Origin: Bradysia coprophila
Taxonomy: Eukaryota > Arthropoda > Insecta > Diptera > Sciaridae
DNA length: 64,000 nucleotides
Direction: 5' to 3'
NCBI RefSeq assembly: GCF_014529535.1
Contig: NW_023503307.1
Span: forward strand, 2,039,739 to 2,103,738
Of this stretch, positions 1 to 10,258 are shown in pieces (the first letter of the stretch is position 1; each line of letters opens with the position of its first letter). The translations under genes and the position numbers were made by a program. The notes beneath the pieces are model-generated. The model was not told the DNA's origin, made no database searches, and worked only from the letters and a program-made list of their open reading frames with translations.

Positions 1-849
1 GAAACTGCAAGTGAACCGTTGATCAACAATATTTTTACCGGCTGTCAATCGTTGATCAGTTTGAAAGTCGTTAATTGCTACCATTTCAAGCTAGCTATAT
101 TCGAAAGTAGCTTCCCCAAGCTTGAACATTTTGACTACAAATCTGGCGCTGTTGACGATGACAACAACATCAGAGATTTCATTTTGCGTCACCGCAACCT
201 TAAAACATTTCGATTGGACACGGACTGTAATGACTATTTGGAATTTCTTGCTGGATGCAAGAATTTGACAAACTTGAACATCCGTTTGGACACGAAACTA
301 TATCTACATCCATTGCTACATCGTCCGCATTCAAATGTGAGTGACTCTGTTAAAAGTCTCGCAAATTTCCAGCATTTAAAGGAACTGACGATTGAATGCA
401 GTGGCTACGATGCTGCTACGAAGCTCATCCGAGTACTTCCACAATTATCCCAGTCATTGGAGTGCTTTCATGTAGAATATTTTAGTGGAAGCTCGGCGTT
501 GATCCCGGCTGTAGTGCAACTTAAAAATTTACGGATCTTCCGTTTGCACGGGCACAATGGCACTATAGACATTAGTCGTATGGGCGAATTATCAGAACTC
601 GTCGAACTGTCCCTTATCGATGTGGAAGTAAAAAAGGTTGATCTCATCGAAATGGCCAACAGTTTGGTTAACTTAAAAAAACTTAAGTTTTATGTGAATG
701 ACTTCCAAATTACAAACGAATTGTATGCACAACTACTTGATGTATTGGGACAACGAAAGCCTAAATCTCAGCATTTGGAAATGTATTGCCGTACGGCTAT
801 TGATTTTGTGCGTGAATTCTGTCAGACAATGGTGGAAATTAAATTCTAA
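1..849 (+). CDS. Leucine-rich-repeat protein, 3' part of gene
   Basis: The frame is open from base 1 to a TAA at 847-849, so this is the C-terminal ~282 codons of a gene that begins left of the window. The protein shows a degenerate leucine-rich pattern with repeated L-x-x-L-x-L and N-L spacing (for example LKTFRLDTD, LTNLNIRLD, LKNLRIFRLHG, LVNLKKLKFYV) at roughly 25-residue intervals. This is what F-box/LRR-type proteins look like in insects. No F-box, membrane segment or catalytic motif is visible in the part present, so the substrate or partner cannot be named. An AATAAA at 1097-1102, about 250 nt past the stop, is a fair polyadenylation signal. LRR architecture is fairly sure; membership of the F-box class is an inference from similar insect multigene families. 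Confidence 0.7.
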   Translation, partial: ETASEPLINNIFTGCQSLISLKVVNCYHFKLAIFESSFPKLEHFDYKSGAVDDDNNIRDFILRHRNLKTFRLDTDCNDYLEFLAGCKNLTNLNIRLDTKLYLHPLLHRPHSNVSDSVKSLANFQHLKELTIECSGYDAATKLIRVLPQLSQSLECFHVEYFSGSSALIPAVVQLKNLRIFRLHGHNGTIDISRMGELSELVELSLIDVEVKKVDLIEMANSLVNLKKLKFYVNDFQITNELYAQLLDVLGQRKPKSQHLEMYCRTAIDFVREFCQTMVEIKF

Positions 850-1420
850 TGTGATGCAAAGCTTATCTTTAAACATACAAATCTCCCAAAGAGTAATTCT
901 ATTTGAAAATCGATTTCGTAATTCGATTTCGAATTCAATATTGTTTAACAGAAAAATCGCTTGTTATGCGTTAAGTAGAGTTAAGGAAGAAATTTAGTAT
1001 TAAAATGTTAGTCCCTCAAAGTAATTTAAGCAAATATTGGGTTTTGTTCATTTTTTCACTATTTTAAAGTAAAATTACTCAATTTTTGTGACGGACAATA
1101 AAGTTCAAATTACAATTATACGGAGAAATTTTACCTTACCATACTGGGCTGAGTATAGCGTAAATGTTGTAAAACATTTAGGTATATTGGCGTCGTCACT
1201 CTAGGAAACACTTGCCTTACCTTATAGTCACCAACCACTACAACTATTACGAAAATTCATTTGGTAACTTTTTATGCGCTGCTGACTGTAATCAGCTGTC
1301 CGTTTCTATGTGTTGTGCTCACAAAACGTAAACACTTAATAGTTCAGTTCTCAGTGCGAGCAAGTTTTTCTAAATCGAAAAATTGTTAACTAAAATTTGG
1401 TTCACGACAACAAAATTGCG
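850..1420. other. Intergenic: 3' UTR of LRR gene and 5' region of SelW-like gene
   Basis: The first ~250 bases are probably the 3' UTR of the LRR gene, ending near AATAAA at 1097-1102. The rest must hold the promoter and 5' UTR of the SelW-like gene that starts at 1421. An initiator-like TCAGTT lies around 1343-1352, but no clear TATA box is seen. No coding exon is recognised. Confidence 0.4.
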
Positions 1421-2648
1421 ATGAGCGTAAAAGTTGATGTGGAGTACTGGTGAGTATGACGCCGACAAGGGACAACACATCGCTTTAGATTAATTCCGTC
1501 CACTTTATAGTGGGGTGTGTAACTTTGAGAAGCAGTGCTCGGATTTAGCAGCCACAATAAATACAACGTGTCCGGATGCTGAGGTCACATGTACCAAGGG
1601 TCGAAGAGGTAACAAGAGTTTCTGGACATTTTCATTTTGTAGACTCAGGCTTCCCACACGCTTTTAACAATTCTGAGAAACTTTTGTTTAGAGTAAGAAC
1701 TTGACGAAATTTCAGAAACAAAGTTCTTCGTTAGGCCAACATTTCTTCGGTAAGAGATTTCGGTTAAAACCTCTGGTAGTACAATATAGAGGGGTCCATC
1801 ATTACCGACCTATAAAAAAGTGTCTTGGCTGCTCTTCTACGGACCGCCATTAACAATTTTTCAAATTTCGATTTAAAATTTGACGATGGTCCCCAGTGCT
1901 TTCTGATTTTTTTTTTGCAAACGTAAGGCCTTTTACAGATTTTTGTCAATCAACGGCCGAAGGGTCTTGAGTAGCCAGCTGACCCTGATTATCTCGACAA
2001 ATTTATCACTTTGAATTATTTACTCCAACTGACCCTGAAGTAAACTACTAATTATTTCAGGTCTGTGGGAGCCCTGAAGATCTGTCTTGCATAGATAATA
2101 ACGTGACCTGAATTTCGGCACGAAAACGTAAAATTGGAGTGGCGTGAAACTGATGATAGGTCCTAACCTGTTGATTAAGTTAGTCGTTAAGACATGAATT
2201 GAGCGACAAAATCAGTTTGCAATTTGATTGGGATCAAGTAACGCCTTCCATTACATAAATCAATGAACCTTAATCGTATAGAAAGAAGTATTTCAAGTAC
2301 TTTCACCAACAACAAAAACCAATTCGCTGGATAGTTTTAATAGACTAACAATATATCCGCTGCACCTATGTCACATCATTGAATAATATTGATGATCTGC
2401 ACAAAAACTCTACTCAATCCCTTTAAGTAATATTTGAAAAATGCAAGCCAATTTTCTTTGGTCTATCTTTTCATGCCAATTAAGGATCATTTGAAGTTCG
2501 GATCAACGACGTGTTGGTGCACTCGAAACTGGCAAACATGGCGTTTCCGGTTAACGAAGACGTAGGCAACAATGTAATTAAAGCAAAAGATGGCCAACCG
2601 TTGACCAAAGTAAAAGAGCAACCAATTACGGACTGTGTCATTCAATAG
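1421..2648 (+). CDS. SelW/MIEN1 (Rdx family) thioredoxin-like protein, Cys form
   Basis: Three short exons that are easily missed because none forms a long ORF: 1421-1449, 1511-1608 and 2485-2648. The junctions are GTGAGT/TAG and GTAACA/AAG, and the spliced CDS of 291 nt encodes 96 residues. The product begins MSVKVDVEYC-GVC, giving a C-x-x-C (CGVC) motif where vertebrate SelW has Cys-x-x-Sec. It then carries the family landmarks C-x-K-G-R-R-G-S-F-E-V and VHSKL before a 30-residue charged tail. Rdx-family proteins are small thioredoxin-fold redox proteins, and the MIEN1 branch is the closest match in length. The TG|T split codon for the first redox Cys lies across intron 1, so the exon-1 reading frame alone appears to end in a false TGA. 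AATAAA overlaps the stop (2650-2655). It is convergent with the gene at 2739-5470, 90 bp away. Confidence 0.88.
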
Positions 2649-2738
2649 AAATAAAAAAAAATATCAAATTACGAGCTTGTCTGTGTAGCCTCGTCTAGCC
2701 GCAAAAATAAAATTTAATTTCTTTCATCAAATTTAGTT

Positions 2739-5470
2739 TCATTTTTCAACAATCACATCATTATCACAGTCAATGTATCGATTGTCTCCGGACATATCGG
2801 CTTGACTTAAGTACAGACCAAATGTGAGTTTTCCCTGTAATTCCCTAGCAATGGTCCTTAATGGTTCAGTGGTTTTATCACCAGTTTTCTGATCGATGCA
2901 TATCATTTGGCATCTGGTGCACGCTACGCCCGCTCTGAGTACAACATTTCCAATGCGTAGCGATTTCCACTTAAGCTCTTCCAAAACTTCGGGCGCATCG
3001 ACAATTAAGTTACCCCGGAATCTGTCTGTTACATTTTCCAGATGGTCTTCCTGGTCAGATTGCTCGCTCCAATCGTCCACTTTGCTGATTAACCAATTGA
3101 CGGTGGTTCTGCTTATTAACAGAAATTGATCTTGATTCGACAGAGAAATTGACTGCAGATTGTCTGTAAGTTACGGTCGTTAGTTCAATCAGAAGGCCAT
3201 AATTGATAATCGTGCAACACTTACTTTTAAACTTTCTTTTGTCTAGTTGACTTTGCCTAATTAGCCTTAATCCATCAGTACTCAGCGCATCGCTTAACCA
3301 ACTTGCCACTTCGTCCCCACAATCAATACCTTCGACCCGGTCTCCGCACACTTTACTCTGACATAGAGTACTCAAGATGTGTGCATTTTCCTCAGCACAA
3401 ATCAACGGAACTTTAACGGACTGCATGTACGGAAATGATAATTCCAGCCATCCTTCGGCAATGTTGATGTTCGGTGTAATCAGGCACAATTTAGTTTCGG
3501 TCTTTTGCGTCAACGCAACGCCATTGTGTCGAACAATCATCCATTCACGATCGAATTTCAGTCCACGCGTCGTAAGCTGCCATTTCGTTGAGACTTTAAA
3601 CGCTCCGCATGATTTGATGGGGAACACACAAAGTTGCCTCAATTTCACTTTAGTTACTGGATAGGAACTCTTTGTCAACTGAATATCGTTGGACAAATTT
3701 GCTTTGAGATCGATCGCTGAAATTCCATTTAGCAGGCCATTGGCGCACTCGTTATATGGTTTTTCAACGGAAAGTTTAGCCTCTCTAATTTTATCGAATT
3801 CCATCGATTCGTTTGTGTATCCGTTTCCGTTTATGTTGTGTTTCGACATTTTCCCCGTAACACTCAACAGGTAGTCGGTTATCATGAAAATCACTGCATC
3901 CACGTCCTCACGTGTCGTCATATATCCAACGGATATTCGAACGGATCCTGTTGGCACTCCGTCAATCAAATGATTGGCATCACCACACACGTGTCCAGCC
4001 TGAAACGACTGTGCTGTGAAACAGTATAACTTGAAAAGATCGTGCCGTCGGTGTAATCACCTTGTAATGTTTTCTCAATTCTTCGTTGGACAAGTTCAAA
4101 TGTCTTTGACACGCGCCTGGATTACAGAAGCATCCAGTTCTCAAGTAAATGTTGTAGATGGTGGCGATTGCCGATGTCTGAAATGGGACATATTTTTGTT
4201 TAAGGAATGACAAACTGTGTGTCAATGACAATACAAGTTATCACCTCAGCAAATCCAATGAAACTTCCATCGTCATGCAATAAATTAAAGTTAACGATGC
4301 CACCCTGTTCATCTATGGATTGGAAATCGGTGTCATGGTACAATTTCACTACCCGTTGGCCATTTACATATTTCAGTTCCTTCAGACTCTTAAACAAATA
4401 TTTTGCCAGATTGAAACAATGTCTCGAGATCCTGATCATCGATTTAATATTGTCTCTAGGAGGCACTAGCCTATCCAAGGTGGAAAAACCATGCAACAAG
4501 GATATTATCGATAGAAACGGTAAGGTTCCATCCTCGAATCTATGAAAGAGTTTGTAAATGACTGAACATATTGCTATTAACCACAAGTCATTCCTTACCT
4601 TTCGTGGAATGTGTCCCTCTTCTTGTGCCAATTAATTTCGCTCATAGCGATTTTAACTGTCCCTCCGCCGTAATACTTCTTTCGCAGTACTTTCTCACCG
4701 CGTTTACTAACTATAAGTGCTCCCAAACCAGTCGGATAACCGAATATCTTGTAAAACGACAGGCATACAAAGTCTGCATTGTATTGCTTTAGGTCCAAGA
4801 AATTCGTCGCAACAAAGCTGGCAGCATCTAAGCAAACATACCAATTCGATGGATTTGTGTTCTGGATTCCGTTTTGTTGAATTCGATGAATCAATTCCAA
4901 CGGATACTTAAATCCGCTAAAGTTACATTGGGCCGGATAAACGAATAGGGAATTCGTATGTCTCGTAGTTACCACCTCGTTCAAACAATCTCTTGTCGAT
5001 AGTTCCATTAAAGCCGGTTTAGCTATCACTTTGATTTTACTGGTTTTAACCAGCTCACGCATTCCCAATACAGAAGTATGGTTATCTTGCAAATAACTGA
5101 AAACCCCATGCTCTTCGTCGATATTATCGCCATGAAAATCAAAAGTTTCAGCCACTGTACGAAGAGACTGTGTCGCTCCTGATGTAAATATCACACTATA
5201 TTCATCGGAAGTAGTGTTGAAAAAGTTCAATATTCGGAATCGAACTTGGTCGATCAAGTCCTCGGTGGACTTGCTGGTATGAGGATTGCAGTAGAGATTC
5301 GACGACAGATTGTTGAATACAGCAGAAATTTGTTTCTCCGAATATAGAGTGGTGCCAGCATGGTCAAGATAGTAGTTTTCTGAAAAATAAAAACATTTTG
5401 CCGTTTTTGAATCTGCCTGACATATTGCCCTGTTTCGGAGCCAATTTTTCTGAAATAAATTGCCAAACAT
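2739..5470 (-). CDS. mal: Molybdenum cofactor sulfurase (maroon-like/MOCOS)
   Basis: Sulfurates the molybdenum cofactor so that xanthine dehydrogenase and aldehyde oxidase become active. Exons on the minus strand: 5470-4599, 4539-4245, 4177-4061, 3999-3225 and 3163-2739, total 2,484 nt, 827 residues. The N-terminal half is a class-V aminotransferase/NifS-like domain: [11 protein letters not shown] at ~33, substrate-region [10 protein letters not shown] at ~130, and PLP lysine K241 in [11 protein letters not shown]. The sulfur-relay region [11 protein letters not shown] carries C405 and C407. The C-terminal ~270 residues are a MOSC domain ([31 protein letters not shown]). All hallmark residues are intact and phases agree at every junction. 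The start is uncertain: ATG at 5470 gives ~30 residues ahead of the conserved core, but a TTTCAG acceptor lies just before the core (about 5380), so a separate first exon is possible. An ATG at about 5506 lies in another frame. Confidence 0.93.
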
Positions 5471-5514
5471 TTGTTAAAATTCTCCGAAATTTTGACAAGA
5501 CTTGCCATTAACAA

Positions 5515-6300
5515 ATTTCGGGAAAAGTTGTAACAGTAAAAAATTTAGGAAATCTATTTTCCAAAAATAGGCCCTGTCCCACAAAAATGGGAGCAATGAT
5601 GGGCTTCAAATTCGCGGGCAGGGCATAATCATTTCCATGAAAGGTTAGCGCCCGTTTTTATTGGCTTTATGTGTAACCTACAAAAAGGATTTGGTTTAAG
5701 CGGTTGTTGAACGAAGAATTTTTTATCTGAACTGAGTGTGGATGTAATGAATCATGTTCAACAACTGCCACATCCAGAATATTTTTCTGAATTTAGTACA
5801 TTCAGTTCAATGGTGTTAAAAATGGTACTATTGAACGTACGAAATAAAAGGTTTAAAAATTAAACTCTACGTTTTTTGTAAAAAAAAAAGTTTGAGGGCT
5901 GGGCTTGGGATGTGGGTGCACTTTTTCTGCAATGGGCAAACTTTGAGCTGTGTGCACAAAACATTTGGTATGCCCTCTCATCTCTATTGTGTGTTAAGGA
6001 TATTGAAGGTGTAGAGCGACCGATGTTCTTACATATAGTTTGGGCTTTCCTGTTCGATTATTAAAAATACCTAGCGACTTCTAATCTCATTATTTTTCAA
6101 TTCAATGAGCCAATGCTACTAAATCATTACCCCAATTTTTGTCGGGTTTGAAACCATAGTATAGATCAACATAGAAAATAAATTATTGATTTTGGCAATA
6201 TTTTAACAATTCTCAGATGCTATAATTAGTCAGAACTTATTTTTCGATCTTTTTTTGGAAAATGATCTACTGAAATTTATCCAATTAATTTTGCAGTTTA
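5515..6300. other. Intergenic, no gene seen
   Basis: Upstream of the molybdenum cofactor sulfurase gene. AT-rich with A- and T-tracts and one G-rich patch near 5895-5920. It should contain the promoter of that minus-strand gene, but I see no convincing core promoter element and no coding exon. Confidence 0.4.
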
Positions 6301-6495
6301 GTCTAGTCGATAAGGGCAAACGTTTACTAAAATCAGTTGCTCAAACAGCACCGAAAATACTTATAAAAGTATTGTAACAAGAAGAGACATAAATGCAATT
6401 TTTTTTTGTATCTTCTTGTCAGATAAAGTTTAGAAGAATTTTAAGTGCTGTGTGAGCAACTGTTTTTTGTAAATGGTTGCCCTTATCGACTAGAC
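6301..6495. mobile_element. 195-bp MITE with TA duplication (Tc1/mariner type)
   Basis: The ends are inverted copies: GTCTAGTCGATAAGGGCAA at the left and its reverse complement at the right, with the similarity running ~50 bp inward to CAGTTGCTCA-CAGCA. TA lies directly outside each end (6299-6300 and 6496-6497), the signature target duplication of Tc1/mariner transposition. There is no room for a transposase, so this is a non-autonomous element. Confidence 0.8.
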
Positions 6496-6497
6496 TA

Positions 6498-7707
6498 GTT
6501 AATTTTAGCCCGTTTTCTGTATTTTCCAGTAAATTCAGCAAATCAATTTCCCAGCCCTGCCTGCTGTAGATAACTTAAGACATAGCATGTCAGCAAGTGC
6601 TAAGATCATGTACCCGAACATTCGAAATAATTGGATAATGTTCTGAACACTATTAATCTGAGGTCAGAAATGATGGTCTTGCATGACTCTCATTTTTCTA
6701 AATCTCGTCATCAACTATCAACGGTATACCTTTACTCTTTTTCCGGCAGTTTGAAGCGAATAATATTATGGTTTATAGATACGGCCGGTTGTGTTATCGT
6801 TTATCTTATCGCCTAGCAACATTATAATGTGAGAAAAAGAAATGATTGAGAAATTTAGGGCAATAACAACATTCAATTTATGGATCGTTGCAATAAACAA
6901 GTAGGAAAAAACTCGCTCAGCAAAATATTTTCGTATTATTTACCAACAGAACAGAATCAAAACAGAAATTTAACACACAAAAAAATTCATATTTGCGAAC
7001 ATACTCTTAACTCGGTTGAACTCGTCGCTGATAATATTCTCTTCAGTGTCGCTGTATTCTTTAACAAATTGGTTGTCTTGATTCATTTTTGTACTTTTAA
7101 CTGCAGTTAACATCAATTGCCGTACACATTCAGTCAATAAAAACGAAAAATGAAACTCGTCTACGGATTCTAGCACATGAAATTTTTTTTTCTGTTTTTT
7201 TTTACAACAGAAACCGAGTCGAATTCAGTATATAGTAAACTGAACCTTACAACGCAACGATTGAATGTTGACTGGTGACTGCTTCTTCAAGTGATGACTC
7301 TAAGAATTTCATGGTCACAGTTTGTATTCATTCATTCATTTACAACGACGTCATAATTACTACGTTCAGATAATGTCTAAGTATGTTATGTTTCATGTGT
7401 TGGAAGAGGTTCGACTAATGGATTGTCGTTAAGTTTAGTGAGCTATCAATTTAAGATAGATAAAATGTGTACGCTGAATGCGATAACCATTTCACCATTC
7501 TCTGATTGATGGGGTTTGATGATATAGCAAAGATAAAATCGAGATGCAATACAAGTCGTATATGGAGAACCATACCGAGTACCAATTTTACCGGTTGGGT
7601 GGCAGGCTGTAAACGAACCGGATATTTTGATTAGCAAAATGGGTTATTTTAACTTGGAAAAATCAATTTTATTCAACAAATGAAATCAATCAAAAATGTT
7701 TTGCTGG
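6498..7707. other. Intergenic; only unrecognised small ORFs
   Basis: No recognisable exon. A 68-codon minus-strand ORF ends near 6970 (acidic, with motif KEYSDTEENIISDEF) but has no good splice context and no family I recognise. TTTATT at 7668-7673 is, on the minus strand, an AATAAA ~35 nt beyond the TRIP4 stop and is its likely polyadenylation signal. Confidence 0.35.
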
Positions 7708-9698
7708 TCACTCTTCAGCAGCAAGGATCTTTGCCACTCTTTGCAACGACTTCACAGCAGCTGTATGAATATTCTGATCCATTTTGTCTGCGGAATAGAT
7801 AACTTGTGTTGGGTCTACTATTTTGCGGTAAATCAATTTTCTGTTTCACTTACAAATCTTGTGCATCCCTTTAATTGGAAAACGAATCGGCAGCTCTTGC
7901 GGTTCGGAGCAAATGAAAACGAACGGACTATCCGATTCACCGGTTGGATGCAATTTACGATATTCCTCTTGGGGAAGGCAATCTTGGACCAGGACGCATC
8001 CCAATAGGCATCCGGACGGATACTGAGTGGGGAATTCTATGGAATCATCTGGAAGAAAATCAGTTTCGTTTATGTCACCGTATTCAAGTCGGAAAAGAGA
8101 ATTGTTTACCGTTGTAATAGGATCGATAGAATTGTTCCATATGACGAACCTCTTCAATATCAACTGGCTTTGCCGTGGACGCGATCCAGAGTCTTCCTCT
8201 GTGAGCCGTGTACCATGGACGGCCCTCATGCTTTTTAATTCCAGCTACCAGAAGTGATGCCCACGGCTGATGCATTGACATACAGCTACGTAAGTCGGAA
8301 ATTTCCAGTAATTCCTTGTCTTGAACGCGGTTGTACACTCCGTCGTATTTGGAATGTTGTGGATTGCGGGAGTATTGAGAAACGATCGATTTGTCGAACT
8401 ACGTGGAAATGACGAATTCATTGAAGGTTGAACATAAACTAAAATTTTGTGGACTTACAATAGGTGCTGGGTATTCCAACAATGGATGTACTTCGTCCGT
8501 ATTGACACCATCCTTGCTCCGAACGATATTCTGATTAATGCTTGCATTTATCGAACACGACTCAGCAATTTCTCGCAGAATTTCGTCTTGAAAATCTGAC
8601 GACAATTGTGGCTCGTCGATAACCTCCCTGCCGCTGAAATCAATCGTCACTTTTCTCGACATTCGGCTGGCGTGCCTTTTAGCTTCCATTTTCTCTTCCA
8701 ATTCTTTCAATTTCTTTCTTTCGCTATCCGACAGCCACACCGAATTGGACTTGAAATAGTCGCATTCATCGTCGATGACGGTTGTGCGTTTTTCACTGGT
8801 CTGATCATACTCCAGCAGTTTGTTTCTCATTGCCATCGCCTCTTCCCATCCCTTGGGACGCTGCTGTTGCATCAAAGTCTTTTTCAAGCCATCGCCTTTC
8901 TTGCCAGACTGTTCAATAATGCGAAGTTCGTCTTCGGAACACACCAAATTGCCACAAAATAGACACGGACCACTGCCTTCCTGTTCGCAAACGATTCGGC
9001 CACATTTGAGACAATTGTTGATTAGCTTGTGCTTGGACGCCTGACAATTGCACAAGTGACGACCTTTCAACATAATAGTCGAGTCTCGCAACTGACCATC
9101 GTTCGTGTAAAGATTCACAAATTTGGTTTTCTTTCTAACTCCTCCTTGCGGTTGGTTGCTGATTGCGACTGGTTTATCACATTTAATCTCCTGTGTGGCT
9201 TTCTGTCTATCAACCTGTGAAACACAACGACCTTTGTTTACAAAGAAAATATCCTAAAATCGTGCCCATCAATCACCTTTACATTTTCTGCCTTCTTATT
9301 CGGCTGATTTTTTATTGCCAACGGATTCCTTTTCTGTGGCCTGTTTTCCTTCGGAGGTGTTGACTTTTCTGGTAAATTTTCCGAAATTAGTTTCTTGCAC
9401 AGTCACTGGAACGTGTGATGCTAAAGATAGGATACTCACTCAAAACGCGCTGCTTGAAATCATTCAAAAACACACAGTGTTGTGGAACGTTGAAGTCTAG
9501 CAGTGTACCGAAATAGTCATCAATTTCATGTGCTTCTCGTAGTGTCTGAATGAACCTGAAACGAGCGTAACTTACTCGTTAACACACGGACATTTCTTAA
9601 TTTGGTTAATCGAAAACGAACTGTATCATTTCATCGGGCACGGGAAATCCAAGACAGTCAAGTATGGAATCATGAAGCCACTCGTTCATTTCGTTCAT
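7708..9698 (-). CDS. TRIP4: Activating signal cointegrator 1 (TRIP4/ASC-1)
   Basis: Subunit of the ASC-1 complex, which acts in transcription co-activation and, with its helicase partner, in ribosome-collision and DNA-alkylation responses. Exons: 9698-9622, 9555-9440, 9368-9277, 9214-8459, 8398-8110, 8048-7854 and 7787-7708, total 1,605 nt, 534 residues (human ~581). The N-terminal helical region (WLHDSILDCLGF, EMIQFIQTL) matches the family. A C2HC5-type zinc finger lies at ~150-187 (CNC, INNCLKCGRIVC, CLFCGNLVC). The middle region carries DDECDYF and RKVTIDFSGR. The ASCH domain starts at ~386 (SMHQPWASLLVAGIK, HRGRLWIA, YPSGCLLGCV, SPFVFIC, FPIKG). Introns are 65-75 nt. Exon 3 was placed by phase: the only acceptor giving an open frame lies at 9370-9369 and leaves a 71-nt intron. 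Ordinary and intact. Confidence 0.94.
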
Positions 9699-10029
9699 TT
9701 TTAACTCGTTCGTGAATCTGATTAGAACAAAATTTCACAATTTTACGAAATCGATGTAATATAAAAACTACAACAGTTATTGAATGAAACCAATTCTACT
9801 GTTGAATTGAAAAGATTTTATCTTATTATTGGTAGAAACAGCAATAAATCGTAACGAAAACTGTTGACAATAATGTCGGTGAAGTGACATTTAACGTACA
9901 ATAAATTTCACGTCAGACATTCTCATCATACATGCAGTAGCGCTCATCTATTAAGTTACAATTTTCACAACATGAAACAATCATCAACACACTGTAGTAT
10001 GAGTGAGATCATAGTGAAAGCTACGACAA
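9699..10029. other. Upstream region of TRIP4; no gene
   Basis: AT-rich intergenic DNA between the TRIP4 start codon and the repeat block. It should carry the TRIP4 promoter. Nothing coding or structured is recognised. Confidence 0.4.
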
Positions 10030-10258
10030 TTTTTTACTGTGCAAAAATTTGTATAACAACACTGTCCAGTTTCAGTACTCTATTTGGAGTACCAGTCAAC
10101 CAGCGTTACAATAGTTTCACTCTTTTAGTTCCACTTTTTTTGTAGAACTAGCGTTACAATAGTATAACTTTTCGGAAAATTGAGAGAAAATGTGAAACTA
10201 AAAAAGTGGTACTATTGTAACGCTACATATATGCAGCGTTACAATAGCACCACTTTTT

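Noticed and set aside
1441-1460. In-frame TGA after exon 1 of the SelW-like gene as a selenocysteine codon
   Set aside because: A GTGAGT donor sits right there and splicing yields CGVC with Cys, followed by clean family homology; the TGA is intronic.
6970-7176. 68-codon minus-strand ORF with an acidic C-terminus
   Set aside because: Starts at GTG, the possible upstream acceptor lacks a pyrimidine tract, and no family is recognised.
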